From CAZGXI01 sp964529715 (GTDB lineage Bacteria > Chloroflexota > Anaerolineae > Aggregatilineales > Ch27), in assembly GCA_964529715.1 (NCBI GenBank), contig CAZGXI010000003.1:1-64000 (forward strand): a DNA stretch of 64,000 nt, read 5' to 3'. Numbering within the stretch: position 1 is the stretch's first letter; every line of letters begins with the position of its first letter. The translations under genes and the position numbers were made by a program. This document shows, piece by piece, positions 1-9,400 of this stretch. The notes under the pieces are model-generated. The model worked only from the letters and a program-made list of their open reading frames with translations. It made no database searches and had not been told where the DNA came from.

Positions 1-36
1 TGGCCAACGAGTGGGGACTGGTTGGCCAACGAGTGG
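1..36. repeat. Short direct repeat at window edge
   Basis: The 14-base word TGGCCAACGAGTGG occurs at 1-14 and again at 23-36, a 22-base period. It may continue off the left edge. It could belong to a larger repeat array or be the end of a mobile element, but two copies are too few to classify it. Confidence 0.5.
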
Positions 37-71
37 TTTTCGTCTGGTGGGTGGGTTGTTGTCGATCGAAC

Positions 72-401
72 CTATTCTCGTTTGCGGCGGGACGGGGGCG
101 GCGTGCCCAGGTCCGTCTGCGCGGGTTCGATGATGACGGGCGGGGGCTGCGGCGTCTGCGGGTTGGCCTGTTTCATAGCCTCTTCCATGCGCCGTCGGGC
201 GGCGAGTTGTTGCTCTCTTGTTTTTTCCGGGCTGCGGTATGCGCCGTCGGGTGGGGTGATGAAGCTGGTCAGGTTGTCTACGACGTCGTGCAGGAAGTTG
301 GACCATTCTGATACGCTGATTGATTTGAGTCCGTCGCGGTTTGACCAGGCCCGAAACATGGCGTCGTGGATTTGTTCGACTGTGAAGGTGGGTTCTGTCA
401 T
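72..401 (-). CDS. Hypothetical protein, 109 aa
   Basis: I do not recognise this protein. It has a predicted helical N-terminal half of about 65 residues with Trp and Phe residues, followed by a charged and then Pro-rich tail ending in a basic cluster (PSRRKRE), so the C-terminus is probably disordered. The start codon overlaps the stop of the LexA-like gene by 4 bases (398-401), so the two are almost certainly co-transcribed and translationally coupled. By position it may be a partner of that regulator or cargo of a small accessory element. Nothing marks it as membrane-bound or secreted. Confidence 0.6.
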   Translation of the reverse strand: MTEPTFTVEQIHDAMFRAWSNRDGLKSISVSEWSNFLHDVVDNLTSFITPPDGAYRSPEKTREQQLAARRRMEEAMKQANPQTPQPPPVIIEPAQTDLGTPPPSRRKRE

Positions 402-610
402 TTTGGTCTCCTTTCCAGTTTGATTGATCGTGATTTGCGGGGCGTTCTGGATATGTAGCCGCTTGCTTCTAGGTGGTCTAGGTGGCGGACTACGCTGCTG
501 GCGTGTTGTAGGCCGACGGCGTCGGCGATTTCTCGTAAGGTTGGGCTTCCGCCTTCCTCGTCGATGTAGTCAAGTATCATTTGCAGGATGGCGCGTGTCG
601 TTGGGTGCAT
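398..610 (-). CDS. Stand-alone LexA-like winged-helix DNA-binding protein
   Basis: The 70-residue product matches the N-terminal DNA-binding domain of LexA along its whole length: a helix with ILQMILDYIDEEG, the recognition region SPTLREIADAVGL, then HLDHLEASGYI and the wing with PRKSRSIKL. Full LexA is about 200 residues and carries a Ser/Lys self-cleaving peptidase domain. That domain is absent here and the stop is clean, so this repressor could not autocleave. The ATG follows a purine-rich GGAGAAAGG. A perfect GAAC-N4-GTTC operator lies just upstream, implying autoregulation or capture by the host LexA regulon. It overlaps the next gene by 4 bases. It may be a phage- or element-derived regulator. 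Confidence 0.8.
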   Translation of the reverse strand: MHPTTRAILQMILDYIDEEGGSPTLREIADAVGLQHASSVVRHLDHLEASGYISRTPRKSRSIKLERRPK

Positions 611-628
611 AACCTTTCTCCGGGTGCT

Positions 629-648
629 CGAACGTTTGTTCTATTGTA
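629..648 (-). promoter_or_regulatory. LexA-type operator overlapping a -10 box
   Basis: The sequence CGAACGTTTGTTC at 629-641 fits the Gram-positive-type LexA box (CGAAC-N4-GTTC). On the minus strand a TACAAT -10 hexamer lies at 643-648, directly before the box, so the box would cover the transcription start about 20 bases upstream of the LexA-like gene. No good -35 hexamer is visible. Confidence 0.7.
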
Positions 649-650
649 CA

Positions 651-694
651 CCCCTGGCAGTGAAATCGATTTCGCGGTGGGCTACCGCCAGGGG
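651..694. repeat. Inverted repeat between transposase and LexA-like gene
   Basis: CCCCTGGC at 651-658 pairs with GCCAGGGG at 687-694, enclosing the palindrome GAAATCGATTTC (662-673) and a small CGGT/ACCG hairpin. It lies 7 bases past the transposase stop. It could be a terminator without a clear T tract, a subterminal repeat of the insertion sequence, or an operator for the LexA-like gene. Confidence 0.5.
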
Positions 695-700
695 TGGGGG

Positions 701-1894
701 TCAGCCGAATCTTGGTGTTCCTTCATTTCGTGCAATCCCGGATAGGATGCGGGCTAGTTTTCCGCGTGCGGCGTGGATAGCGTGGGGGTTGTTCGACGCT
801 TTTAGTTTCTTGAAGTAGGTACTTACTGGGTTTGGTTGTGGGCTTGCGTCTTCTGAGAGTAGACGTATTGTCCATAGGTGCAGGGCTGCTTTTGCTGGTC
901 TGTAGCCGCGTTTTGTCGCTTTTGCTTCTGTTATTTGGCCCGATTCCTGGCGTGATGGGTGGCAACCTACGGCTGCTCTGAATTGGTCTGTGGTGAAGTT
1001 CCGCGCGTCGCAGTTGCAGGCTGCGTGTATTGCGGCTAGTTCCGTTGCTGACCACGCGGGTACTGCTTTCCAGGCGGCAGTGACGTCGGCCAGTAGCGGG
1101 TGTTGGATCAGCGTTTCGAGTTTTTGCTCTGCTATTTTGACTTCTTCTAGGGCGTTGAGGAAGTGTTGGTAGTTTTCGATGACTGCTTCGGTAAGGGCTT
1201 GGGGGATTTCTATGCCGGTAGGGAGTTGGTCTGCGAGTTTGTATAGAGCGTTGCGGGTCTGGTGGTGGGCGTAGGTGGTGCGTTCTTGGTGTGATGCTAC
1301 GAGTGGCCAGTGGTGTATGCGTTCAGCCAGGGCGATTATTTCGTCTGGCGTGACGGCGTTTACGCTGACGGCAGTAAGCCAGGTGTTCTTGTTGTTTACG
1401 AGTGAGGGCCATATGCCCCTGGCGTATGCGTCTAGGCGGTTGTTGTATTTTGAGCGTAGTTGTTTGGCGCGTAGGAACGCTCCTATTGCCAGTCTCATCT
1501 CGATCGCCAGTTTTGAGAGTTCAGGTTTGATTTCTCTGACGCCGTTGGTGTTGTTTGCTGCTTTGAATGCCAGGGCGCGGGCGTCGTTGGCGTCGGTCTT
1601 CTGGCTACTGATGTGGGCGGCGCGTGTTGCTTTGGAGGTTTGGTGTCCGACTTGCAGGATGGTTGTGTGGTTGGCCTCGAGTACGGCTATTATTGGTCTG
1701 CTGTAGTACCATCCGGTCGGTTCTAGCGCGGCGATCGTCTCTCCGGGTTGTATTAGTTCCGTCAGGTCTTTGTACCATGTATCTGATTTTAGGTCTATCG
1801 CGTAGACGGGCCAGTGTCGGGGGTTTCTCTCGTTGTTGTCTGCTACGCAGACGTGGATCGTGTTTTTGCCTATATCTATGCCTATGAACCTCAT
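701..1894 (-). CDS. IS110-family transposase (DEDD recombinase)
   Basis: The 397-residue protein has the two-domain layout of IS110 recombinases. The N-terminal RuvC-like DEDD domain shows D7 (GIDIGK), E58 (LEPTGWY), D101 and D104 (KTDANDARAL). The C-terminal Tnp domain shows the CHPSRQESG block with the candidate catalytic serine S318. All expected active residues and the full length are present, so it may be functional. The start is supported by GAGAGGAG six bases upstream of the ATG. No conventional terminal inverted repeats or target duplications were found, as expected for the family. IS110 elements use an RNA guide encoded in the non-coding end, which here would be the region upstream of the gene at 1895-2060. 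Confidence 0.93.
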   Translation of the reverse strand: MRFIGIDIGKNTIHVCVADNNERNPRHWPVYAIDLKSDTWYKDLTELIQPGETIAALEPTGWYYSRPIIAVLEANHTTILQVGHQTSKATRAAHISSQKTDANDARALAFKAANNTNGVREIKPELSKLAIEMRLAIGAFLRAKQLRSKYNNRLDAYARGIWPSLVNNKNTWLTAVSVNAVTPDEIIALAERIHHWPLVASHQERTTYAHHQTRNALYKLADQLPTGIEIPQALTEAVIENYQHFLNALEEVKIAEQKLETLIQHPLLADVTAAWKAVPAWSATELAAIHAACNCDARNFTTDQFRAAVGCHPSRQESGQITEAKATKRGYRPAKAALHLWTIRLLSEDASPQPNPVSTYFKKLKASNNPHAIHAARGKLARILSGIARNEGTPRFG

Positions 1895-1930
1895 CTGTTG
1901 CTCCTCTCGTGTTGGTTGTTTGAGGAGCGT

Positions 1931-2009
1931 CAGGGAGACGGCTTACCTGCTCTATTCTTTCGCAGATTTCTCACTGCTTAGCACTGTGGCGGACTGGGCA
2001 CTCTCCCTG
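1931..2009 (-). ncRNA. Candidate bridge-RNA region of the IS110 element
   Basis: CAGGGAGA at 1931-1938 can pair with TCTCCCTG at 2002-2009. Inside, GCAG/CTGC at 1962-1977 can form a small hairpin. The position upstream of the recombinase is where IS110-group elements carry the bridge RNA. Only pairing potential and position support this; the guide loops were not identified. Confidence 0.25.
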
Positions 2010-2129
2010 CCGCTTCTATCCCCGCCCTATGTGATGCGCAGACTTGCTGCCATATAATGGTGGCGGAGGTGGTGATAGAATATAATGGAACAAGGTAAAA
2101 ACGGTGTTTGATTGGTCAAAGGCGGCGAT

Positions 2130-4098
2130 ATGATGGCTTCTCAGAATCGGAGACGATTTTTTTCCTGCAAAGTTTGTGGGGTTGCACTCACCTTGCTGGC
2201 CTTATTGATCGCAGGTATGGCATGCAATCTGGGGGGGCCACCTTCGGCAGCCCAAACACCGACGTTGGCTGGAACTGGAACGACCAGCGCCTTGTTGCCA
2301 ACTCGCACACTTTTGCCTACCGGAACGTCGTTCGGGCAAGTCGGGGTAACGCCGCTGATGCCGCCAACCAGTCTGGTGCTGACGGCGCAGCTCCCGCCAG
2401 TGATCGTCCCACCGACGTCTGTGCTGCTCGTGCCGACATCCACGTCGCTCCCATTTTTTACAGCTACCCCCTTCCCTACCGCCATCCCGACGAGCACGCC
2501 GCTTGCATCTAGCGTTTACATCTATTCGCCGGTGGACGGCAACATTATTGCTGGCATCGTGCAGGTGCTCGGCAGCGCACAGATTCCGGCGTTCGTCCAA
2601 TACCTGCTGGAATACAGCCCCTATCCCGGCGAGGCATGGGCCGTCCTGCCGGGTTCGATTTCTGCGTTTCCGGTCCAGAATGGCGTGCTTGGCTTGTGGG
2701 ATACACGCCAGTCGCCAGATGGCCTGTACCAGTTACGCTTGCGCGTTCTTGCTGCCGATGGGACTACGGCCTTCTCCATCGTGCGCAATCTGCGCATCTC
2801 CAACCGGACGCCCACGCCGCCGCCCAGCAACACACCGACGCCAACGGTAACGCCGATCCCAACGAGTACCTCCATTCCAAGCAGTACACCAACACTTCTG
2901 CCGACCAGTACACCCCTGCCCACCACGACAGTGGCGGCAACACCAACGACCACACTCACGCCGCTGTTGACCGAGACGGAGACCGCTACACCTGTGCCGA
3001 CGCTGACGGAAACACCCACCGAGACGGCAACGCTGACGGAAACACCCACCGAGACGGCAACGCTGACGGAAACACCCACCGAGANNNNNNNNNNNNNNNN
3101 NNNNNNNNNNNNNNNNNNNNNNNNNNNNNNNNNNNNNNNNNNNNNNNNNNNNNNNNNNNNNNNNNNNNNNNNNNNNNNNNNNNNCGCTGACGGAAACACC
3201 CACCGAGACGGCAACGCTGACGGAAACACCCACCGAGACTCCAACCCCAGGGTATATCCTGGCCGATCTAAACGCAATTCCGGTGATCCCGGCACTATCG
3301 CCCGAGATGATCGCTGCGTTGCGTCTGACCTATGAATACGGGCGAGACGTTGTGGGTAACCGGGCAACGGTCTTTGCCAGAGCCGGCGATGAAAACACAG
3401 CGACACCGGCCTTTTTGACAGGCTTCGCTAACGGCACGTTCATCCTGGATGTCTATGGCGGACTGCAAACCATCATCGACTTCTACAACAGTACAACGGT
3501 CCGGGACGAAGGTGGCATACCGCGCACCAGTTTCAACGTCACCAGCTTCGCAGCTGCCGCGACCTGGACGACGGTCGATGTGCTTGACACGAACCGTATC
3601 GACCCGGTGAACTGCTTTGCCGGCGAAACGCCGTTCATGTGTGAGCTTCGCCTGACGCGCCCGGCGGTTGTTCTGATCATGTTTGGTACGCACGACCTGG
3701 AACTGCCGCAGATAACACCAGATGTCTTCCGCGCCAACGTGCAGGCGCTGGTTCAGGCCAGTCTGTCCGGCGGCGTGATCCCGGTGCTCAGTACCATTCC
3801 CAGACGATTGGACGGTCTGGCAACGGAGGAACAAGTCGCGCGCCTCAATACGGAAATCGTCAACGTCGCCCAGGCAGCCAATGTTCCCTTGTGGAACTTC
3901 TGGCTGGCCGTGCGCGACCTGCCGAACGGCGGCCTCAGTCCTGACGGCGTGACGCTGAGTGTGTCGCCAACAGGAGCCACCGATCTGTCTGCCGCAGGAT
4001 TGGCCTACGGCATCAACCAGCGCAACCTGACTGCCCTCCAGGTGCTCGACGCCGTTCGGCAGGCCATTTTCCCGGATGCCCTGCCGCCGATCCCATAA
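2130..4098 (+). CDS. Thr/Pro-repeat lipoprotein with SGNH-like domain (split by gap)
   Basis: The start is the ATG pair at 2130-2135 after AAAGGCGG. The N-terminus is basic, then a hydrophobic segment ending in AGMAC, a lipobox-like signal, so the protein is probably exported and anchored. Residues about 130-220 form a beta-rich Ig-like domain, followed by a long Thr/Pro linker with the 10-residue repeat LTETPTETAT. The 100-N gap falls inside that repeat, and the reading frame differs on each side, so the true gap is not 100 bases. After the gap comes an SGNH/GDSL-hydrolase-like domain (blocks near AGDENTATPAF and FGTHDLELP), ending at 4098. The block I serine position reads Glu, so catalysis is uncertain. 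A strong terminator follows. It is probably a surface protein acting on, or binding, glycans. Confidence 0.75.
3003..3240 (+). repeat. 30-base coding tandem repeat, interrupted by gap
   Basis: Units beginning CTGACGGAAACACCCACCGA recur at 3003, 3033 and 3063, then at 3187 and 3217 after the gap. They encode LTETPTETAT. The copy number is unknown because the assembly broke here. Confidence 0.92.
3085..3184. other. Assembly gap of 100 N
   Basis: Exactly 100 N inside a tandem repeat. The coding frame is position mod 3 = 0 before the gap and mod 3 = 1 after it, so the placeholder length is not the real one. Confidence 0.99.
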
Positions 4099-4119
4099 AT
4101 TGCCACCGAAGCGCAGAAG

Positions 4120-4155
4120 CACATCGGGGCGTCGTGTGCGCCCCGATGTGTTTTT
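4120..4155 (+). terminator. Rho-independent terminator of the lipoprotein gene
   Basis: CACATCGGGGCG (4120-4131) pairs perfectly with CGCCCCGATGTG (4139-4150) around a 7-base loop, followed by TTTTT. It ends just before the convergent gene at 4170. Confidence 0.93.
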
Positions 4156-4169
4156 CGGCTTGAGCCTGC

Positions 4170-4787
4170 TTATTCACCGCCTACGGCAGGGAAATTGGGG
4201 ATTGTTTCGTCTAGCCAGGGGGTTGCATCGCGCCAAGTCGGCAGCAACCGCCAATGCAACGGGCCGCGCGTGTAATGGCGAAACTGAAGTGTTTTTTCCG
4301 TCGGGGCTATGCTGATCTGTGTGGCTCGCCCATGAATGGTGCGACTGTAGTAATAAACACGGAAGACGTGTACCCCGTCTGTCGCAGCAAAAGCTGGTTC
4401 CCGCCCATGATTGCGCACGTAAGCATCGCCGCTTTTGACCAGCGCCACGTCCAGATAGGCCGCGTCGAGCGCCATCCGTTCGTCTGGGAACAAAAAGATA
4501 ATCGGATCGCCTCGGTCCGTTAGATCCAGACGTGTCGGGAAGATCGGCAGCAAACGTCCACGCTCAACCAGCGGCAAGAAACGTGCCAGATACGAACCGG
4601 GGACCAGGGCCACGTCGGTCTCTTCGCCACAGCGCCACTGCCGCGCTCTGTGAAAGCCCTCTGCCCCTGTTTCAATAACCTGATAGAGCCGGTGATTGGC
4701 TGTGAAGATAACGCCACGCGGCAGCCGCAGCGTTTCTACTTCGGGAAGTGAGGCGATAAAAGTTTGCAGTTCAATTTGTTCGGACAT
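4170..4787 (-). CDS. Hypothetical protein, 205 aa
   Basis: I do not recognise this soluble protein. It has no signal peptide or membrane segment, and a mixed alpha/beta composition rich in aromatic residues, with runs such as PIIFLFPDERMALD, HVFRVYYYSR and HYTRGPLHWRLLP. It is convergent with the lipoprotein gene and divergent from the G5/propeller lipoprotein gene at 4850, so it forms its own transcription unit. No catalytic motif stands out. Base composition and codon use look like the neighbouring host genes, unlike the accessory patch at 1-2100. Confidence 0.65.
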   Translation of the reverse strand: MSEQIELQTFIASLPEVETLRLPRGVIFTANHRLYQVIETGAEGFHRARQWRCGEETDVALVPGSYLARFLPLVERGRLLPIFPTRLDLTDRGDPIIFLFPDERMALDAAYLDVALVKSGDAYVRNHGREPAFAATDGVHVFRVYYYSRTIHGRATQISIAPTEKTLQFRHYTRGPLHWRLLPTWRDATPWLDETIPNFPAVGGE

Positions 4788-4849
4788 AAACGGCTATCCG
4801 TCGGTTGTTCCCTTGCCGTCCCGGATCGGCCATGCTAGGATCGCCGGGC

Positions 4850-6445
4850 ATGAGAACCTATCTAGCTTCTATTTTACTCGTTTTGCTCTTTCTCGCCGGG
4901 TGCACGGTGCGAACCGAGAATCGCGCCATGACGATCACGGTCATTGCCGACGGGAGAGAGCGCCACTTCACCTACGATCAGCCGGTTTCGGTCGGGCAGT
5001 TCCTCGCGTTGGAGACGGTTGGCGTCACAATCGGCGAACTGGACCGTGTCAATCCACCCGAAAACACCCAGATTCGAGACGGCATCGTGATCACCGTCGT
5101 GCGCGTGCAGGAACAGGTCGATTGTGAGGAAAACGACATCCCTTACCAGCAACGTCGGGTAGCCAACGAGGGCCTTGAGCCGGGCGAGGAGCGGCTCGCG
5201 CAGGCCGGTGTCAACGGCATAGAGCAAGTTTGCTATCGTACCACGCTGGAAGACGGTCAGCCGGTCCAGCGTGTCGAAATCCGCCGTGTTGTGCTCCAGG
5301 CCGCCCAGGAAGAGGTAGTCTTTTTTGGGGTAGACACGGCCAGCCTGGAAGTTGTTCCGATCACAGGCACACTGGCTTATATCTCCAATCGTAACGCCTG
5401 GATCATGAGCGGCAGCAGTGCCACCAAACGCCCTCTGACCAACAGCGGCGCATTGGACGGGCGGGTCTTTGAACTGTCTCCCAATGGCGATCAACTCCTG
5501 TTTACCCAAAGTTACACCGGTGAAGAAGACCGCGACATCTACTTTAACACTCTGTGGACTCTGCTAGATACGAGAGCCAGTGAACCAGCGCCGCAACAGT
5601 TGACCCTGTTCAACAACATCCTGTATGCCGAGTGGGTTCCCGGACAGCCCTACACCTTCAGTTATTCGACCGCCGAGGCCAGGAGCAGCCCGCCCGGCTG
5701 GCAGGCGTTCAATGATTTGTGGACAATCCGTCTGGACCCACGTACGGCTACGCCGATCAATCCGGTGAACATTGTGGAAACGTCATCGGGCGGTATTTAC
5801 GGTTGGTGGGGCACACACTTTCACTGGTCACCGGACGGTTCTGCCCTGGCATGGTCGCGCGCTGACAGCGTGGGATTGGTCGATCTGGAGACGGGCGAAC
5901 TGCATCCGCTACTGTCTTTTCCCGTCTATACAACGTTTCAGGATTGGGTATGGCAACCAGGCATATCCTGGTCTCCAGATGGGCTGATGTTGATTACTAC
6001 TGTGCATGGCCCCCCTTTTGGCAGCGAACAGCCGGAAACCAGCCCGGTATTTAACGTCGCTGTTGTGACGGTGGACGGGAATGTCCGGGTCGAACTGGTC
6101 CAGCAGGCGGGTATCTGGGCTGCGCCGCAGTTTTCGCCCTTCGATCCGGCCAGTGGTGGGAATCCGCGTGGCTTTCTGGCATATCTCCAGGCGCGGGACC
6201 CACTAAACAGCGTCAATGGCACCTATGACCTGGTGGTAACCGACCGTGACGGCAGTAATGCCCGGAGGGTTTTCCCACCAGCGGGCCAGCCTGGCCTTTC
6301 ACCCCAACAAATTGCGTGGAGTCCCGACGGGCGACAGATTGCGCTCATCTATCAGGGCAATCTCTGGATTGTCGATGTCAACAGCGGGCGCGCACAACCG
6401 TTGACCGTCGATGGACAGGCATCTTCACCACAGTGGTCATCATGA
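4850..6445 (+). CDS. Lipoprotein with DUF348/G5-like domain and TolB-type propeller
   Basis: The start at 4850 (MRTYLAS) gives a signal peptide ending in the clear lipobox LAGC, so the protein is a lipoprotein of about 531 residues; the upstream in-frame codon at 4805 would bury it. Residues about 25-85 resemble DUF348 (ITVIADGRERHF), about 90-165 a G5-like domain, and from about 175 onward there are repeated PD40/TolB blades (WSPDG, LSPNGDQLLFT). Such proteins act outside the membrane in binding to wall or surface polymers. A possible promoter TTGCCG-N17-TAGGAT (4813-4841) would give an almost leaderless message. The stop overlaps the start of the next gene by 4 bases, so the two are co-translated. 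Confidence 0.8.
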   Translation: MRTYLASILLVLLFLAGCTVRTENRAMTITVIADGRERHFTYDQPVSVGQFLALETVGVTIGELDRVNPPENTQIRDGIVITVVRVQEQVDCEENDIPYQQRRVANEGLEPGEERLAQAGVNGIEQVCYRTTLEDGQPVQRVEIRRVVLQAAQEEVVFFGVDTASLEVVPITGTLAYISNRNAWIMSGSSATKRPLTNSGALDGRVFELSPNGDQLLFTQSYTGEEDRDIYFNTLWTLLDTRASEPAPQQLTLFNNILYAEWVPGQPYTFSYSTAEARSSPPGWQAFNDLWTIRLDPRTATPINPVNIVETSSGGIYGWWGTHFHWSPDGSALAWSRADSVGLVDLETGELHPLLSFPVYTTFQDWVWQPGISWSPDGLMLITTVHGPPFGSEQPETSPVFNVAVVTVDGNVRVELVQQAGIWAAPQFSPFDPASGGNPRGFLAYLQARDPLNSVNGTYDLVVTDRDGSNARRVFPPAGQPGLSPQQIAWSPDGRQIALIYQGNLWIVDVNSGRAQPLTVDGQASSPQWSS

Positions 6446-9400
6446 AGCAATCCCATATCTGGAGTCTGCTGGCTCTGATCTTGCTGGTGGGTAGCCTGAC
6501 CAGCGGAGGAGTCCTTCTGGCCCGGCGTGCTGAAGTCATGCGCGGCTGGGAAAACGCCGCCGATCCGGGGGCAACACTGCCATTGCGGATTCCCCGGCCC
6601 GGCGTGAACGTCGAACTGACACAATACGACGCCGAAGCATTGCGAGAGCAACTTGCTGACATAGCAGCTTCCGGCGTCGTGTGGGTGCGCCAGACCTTCC
6701 CCTGGGCCGAGATCGAGCCGCGACCGGGTGAATACGTCTGGACACGTTGGGATGCCATTGTAGAAGCCGTTTCACAGCAACCGGAACTACGGCTCGTCGC
6801 CGTGTTGAACCTGGCCCCACGCTGGGCACGGCACCCTCTGGCCCCGGATCATCCAACAGCCCCGCCAGCCGACAACGCCGATTTTGGCCGCTTTGCCCGC
6901 CGTTTTGCAGAACGCTATGGTGGGCAGATCGACTACTATCAGGTCTGGGACGAACCCAACCTCACAGACGCCTGGGGTGGCCTGGAACCCGAAGCGGCGG
7001 ATTACGTGGCCCTGCTCCAGGCAGCCTACCGTGCGATCCATGACGCCGACGGCACAGCGACGGTGATCATGGCCGGGCTGGCCCCAACTCTAGAAACCGG
7101 ACCGCGCAACTACAGCGACGTGCTGTTTTTACGCGCTATCTATGCCAACGGCGGGGGAAGCGCCTTCGACGCCGCAGCGGGCAAGCCCTATGGGTTTGAA
7201 TTCGGGCCGGACGATCGACGAGTCGATGAACACCTGATGAACTTTTCCCGCCTCATCTTGCTGCGAGAGGAGATGGTCCGGCAGGGCGACGCGCACAAGG
7301 CGCTCTGGGCAACACAGTTCGGCTGGAACGCGCTTCCTGACAATTGGAGCGGTAGGCCGTCAATCTGGCAGTCGGTCAGCCGTGAACAGCAGCTTGCCTA
7401 TATCACAGCGGCCTACGCACGCGCCGAACGTGAATGGCCCTGGCTCGGCGGACTGATCGTGCAGCACTGGCAGCCGGATGTGCAGCCGGACGATCCGCAG
7501 TGGGGTTTTTCGCTGCTTGCGCCGGGCGAGAATCGGGCAGTCCTTCCGAACCTGTTCGCCCCGGCCAGCGAGTCGCTCGCTGCCGGGCCGGGACGTCACC
7601 ATCCGGTCTCGCCGTTTGCAGATTACAGCGGTGCTTGGGAATTCGGCGAGATCGGCGCAGATTTTGGCATGGACGGGGATAGCGAGGTTACTTTCGCTTT
7701 CACGGGCACAGACCTGGCGCTGGAACTACGCCGGGATAACTATCGCGCCTATCTCTATGTGACGGTAGACGATCAGCCTGCCGCCCTGTTGCCCCGTGAT
7801 GGCAACGGACGCAGTTACATCATTCTGACGTCCGACGATCTACTGCCTCACACCGATGTCATTCCGCTAGCGCACGGGTTGAACTCAGGACGGCATACCG
7901 TCCATTTGCTTGCAGATCGCGGCTGGGATCAATGGGCGCTGGCTGCCTTTCGTGTGGGAAACACGCCGGATACGACCACTGAAGATCTGCTACTGGTCGC
8001 TGTTCTGCTGGTTGCTCTGACGTCGGCTGTCGGGCTGATCTCTATGGCACGCCGGGGACTTGTACGCCGGGTGTGGCCGCTGATCCGAGAGCTGGTGAGT
8101 CGGGTGAACGATCTCGTGCTGGCGGCAACAGCATCCGTTCTGGTTATGGTTGGGATGTTGCTGACCTGGGGCGACGTGATTCCCAACCTGGTTCGCCGCG
8201 ACCCGCCGGGCCTGCTATTGGGCATTCTGACGGCAGGCGCGCTTTACCTCTCCCCTTCCCTGCTGCTAACGGTCATTGCAGCGATCGTTCTTTGGGGACT
8301 GATCTACCATCGCCTGGAACTGGGGATGATCCTCACGATCTTCTGGGCGCCCTATTTTCTGTTTCCGGTTGAGCTATACCAACGCGCCTTCGCCATGGCC
8401 GAAGTATGCTTGCTGCTAACTGCTTCTGCATGGGCGGTGCAGCAGGCCATCCGCTGGGCGCAGACATTCCGGTCCGGGCAGCGAAGACTGCGCCCAGCGA
8501 AAACCCTGTATCGTTTGAATGCGTTGGACTGGGGGATGCTCCTCTTTGTAGGGCTGGCGCTGCTGTCGGTATCCTGGTCGGCACACCGGCCAGAGGCTCT
8601 GCGTGAATGGCGCACCCTGATTCTGGAACCGGCGCTGTTTTATCTGGTTGCGCGCACGACTGTGCAGGAACGCGAAACGGTAGTGCGGTTGGTGGACACG
8701 CTGCTGTTGTCTGCCGCTCTGTCTGCCCTGATCGGACTTGGTCTGTATCTGAGCGGCCAGGGGATCATCACTGCCGAACAGGATACAGTCCGTCTGGCAG
8801 GCGTTTACGGCTCGCCGAACAACGTCGGCCTATTCATGGGACGGGTATTTCCCTTTGCTCTGGCCTATCTGTTGTTGCCGACTGGCAAAGTACGCCGTGT
8901 GCTGGCGACGCTGGCCGGGGCCGTCATGCTGGGCGCGGTTGCCCTCAGTCAAAGCGCCGGAGCGATTCTGCTGGGCATTCCAGCTGCCATTGTTGTTGTG
9001 CTGGCCCTGTGGAACGCACGACGCGGGCTGCTCGCTATCGTCGGGATGAGCGTGCTGGGACTTTTTGCCCTGATCCCTCTGTCGCAGTTTCCGCGCTTTG
9101 CCCGCCTGTTAGATTTTTCCAGCGGCACCACATTCTTTCGGCTGCGGTTGTGGCAGAGCGCGGTGCAGATGATTTTGGATCGCCCGCTTCAGGGATTCGG
9201 GCTGGATCAGTTCCTTTATGCTTACCGGGGTCATTACATTCTGCCGGAAGCGTGGCAGGAACCGAATCTGTCGCATCCCCACAACATCCTGTTGGATTTC
9301 TGGACGCGGCTCGGACTGGGCGGCGTATTGTTGTTGATCTGGTTCCAGGTTAACTTCTGGCGGGCTGCCTGGCGGATTTATCGCCGGACGGACACGCCGC

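Larger units (their letters stand above)
701..2009 (-). mobile_element. IS110-family insertion sequence, ends not fixed
   Basis: The element includes the transposase and probably the roughly 115-base structured stretch upstream of it. The true left and right ends cannot be placed without comparing copies or an empty site. Inclusion of the inverted repeat at 651-694 is possible. Confidence 0.6.

Noticed and set aside
22..423. Plus-strand frame over the LexA-like operon
   Set aside because: No motif or ribosome site, Arg/Gly/Cys-rich composition; the minus-strand genes have coupled starts and a recognised domain.
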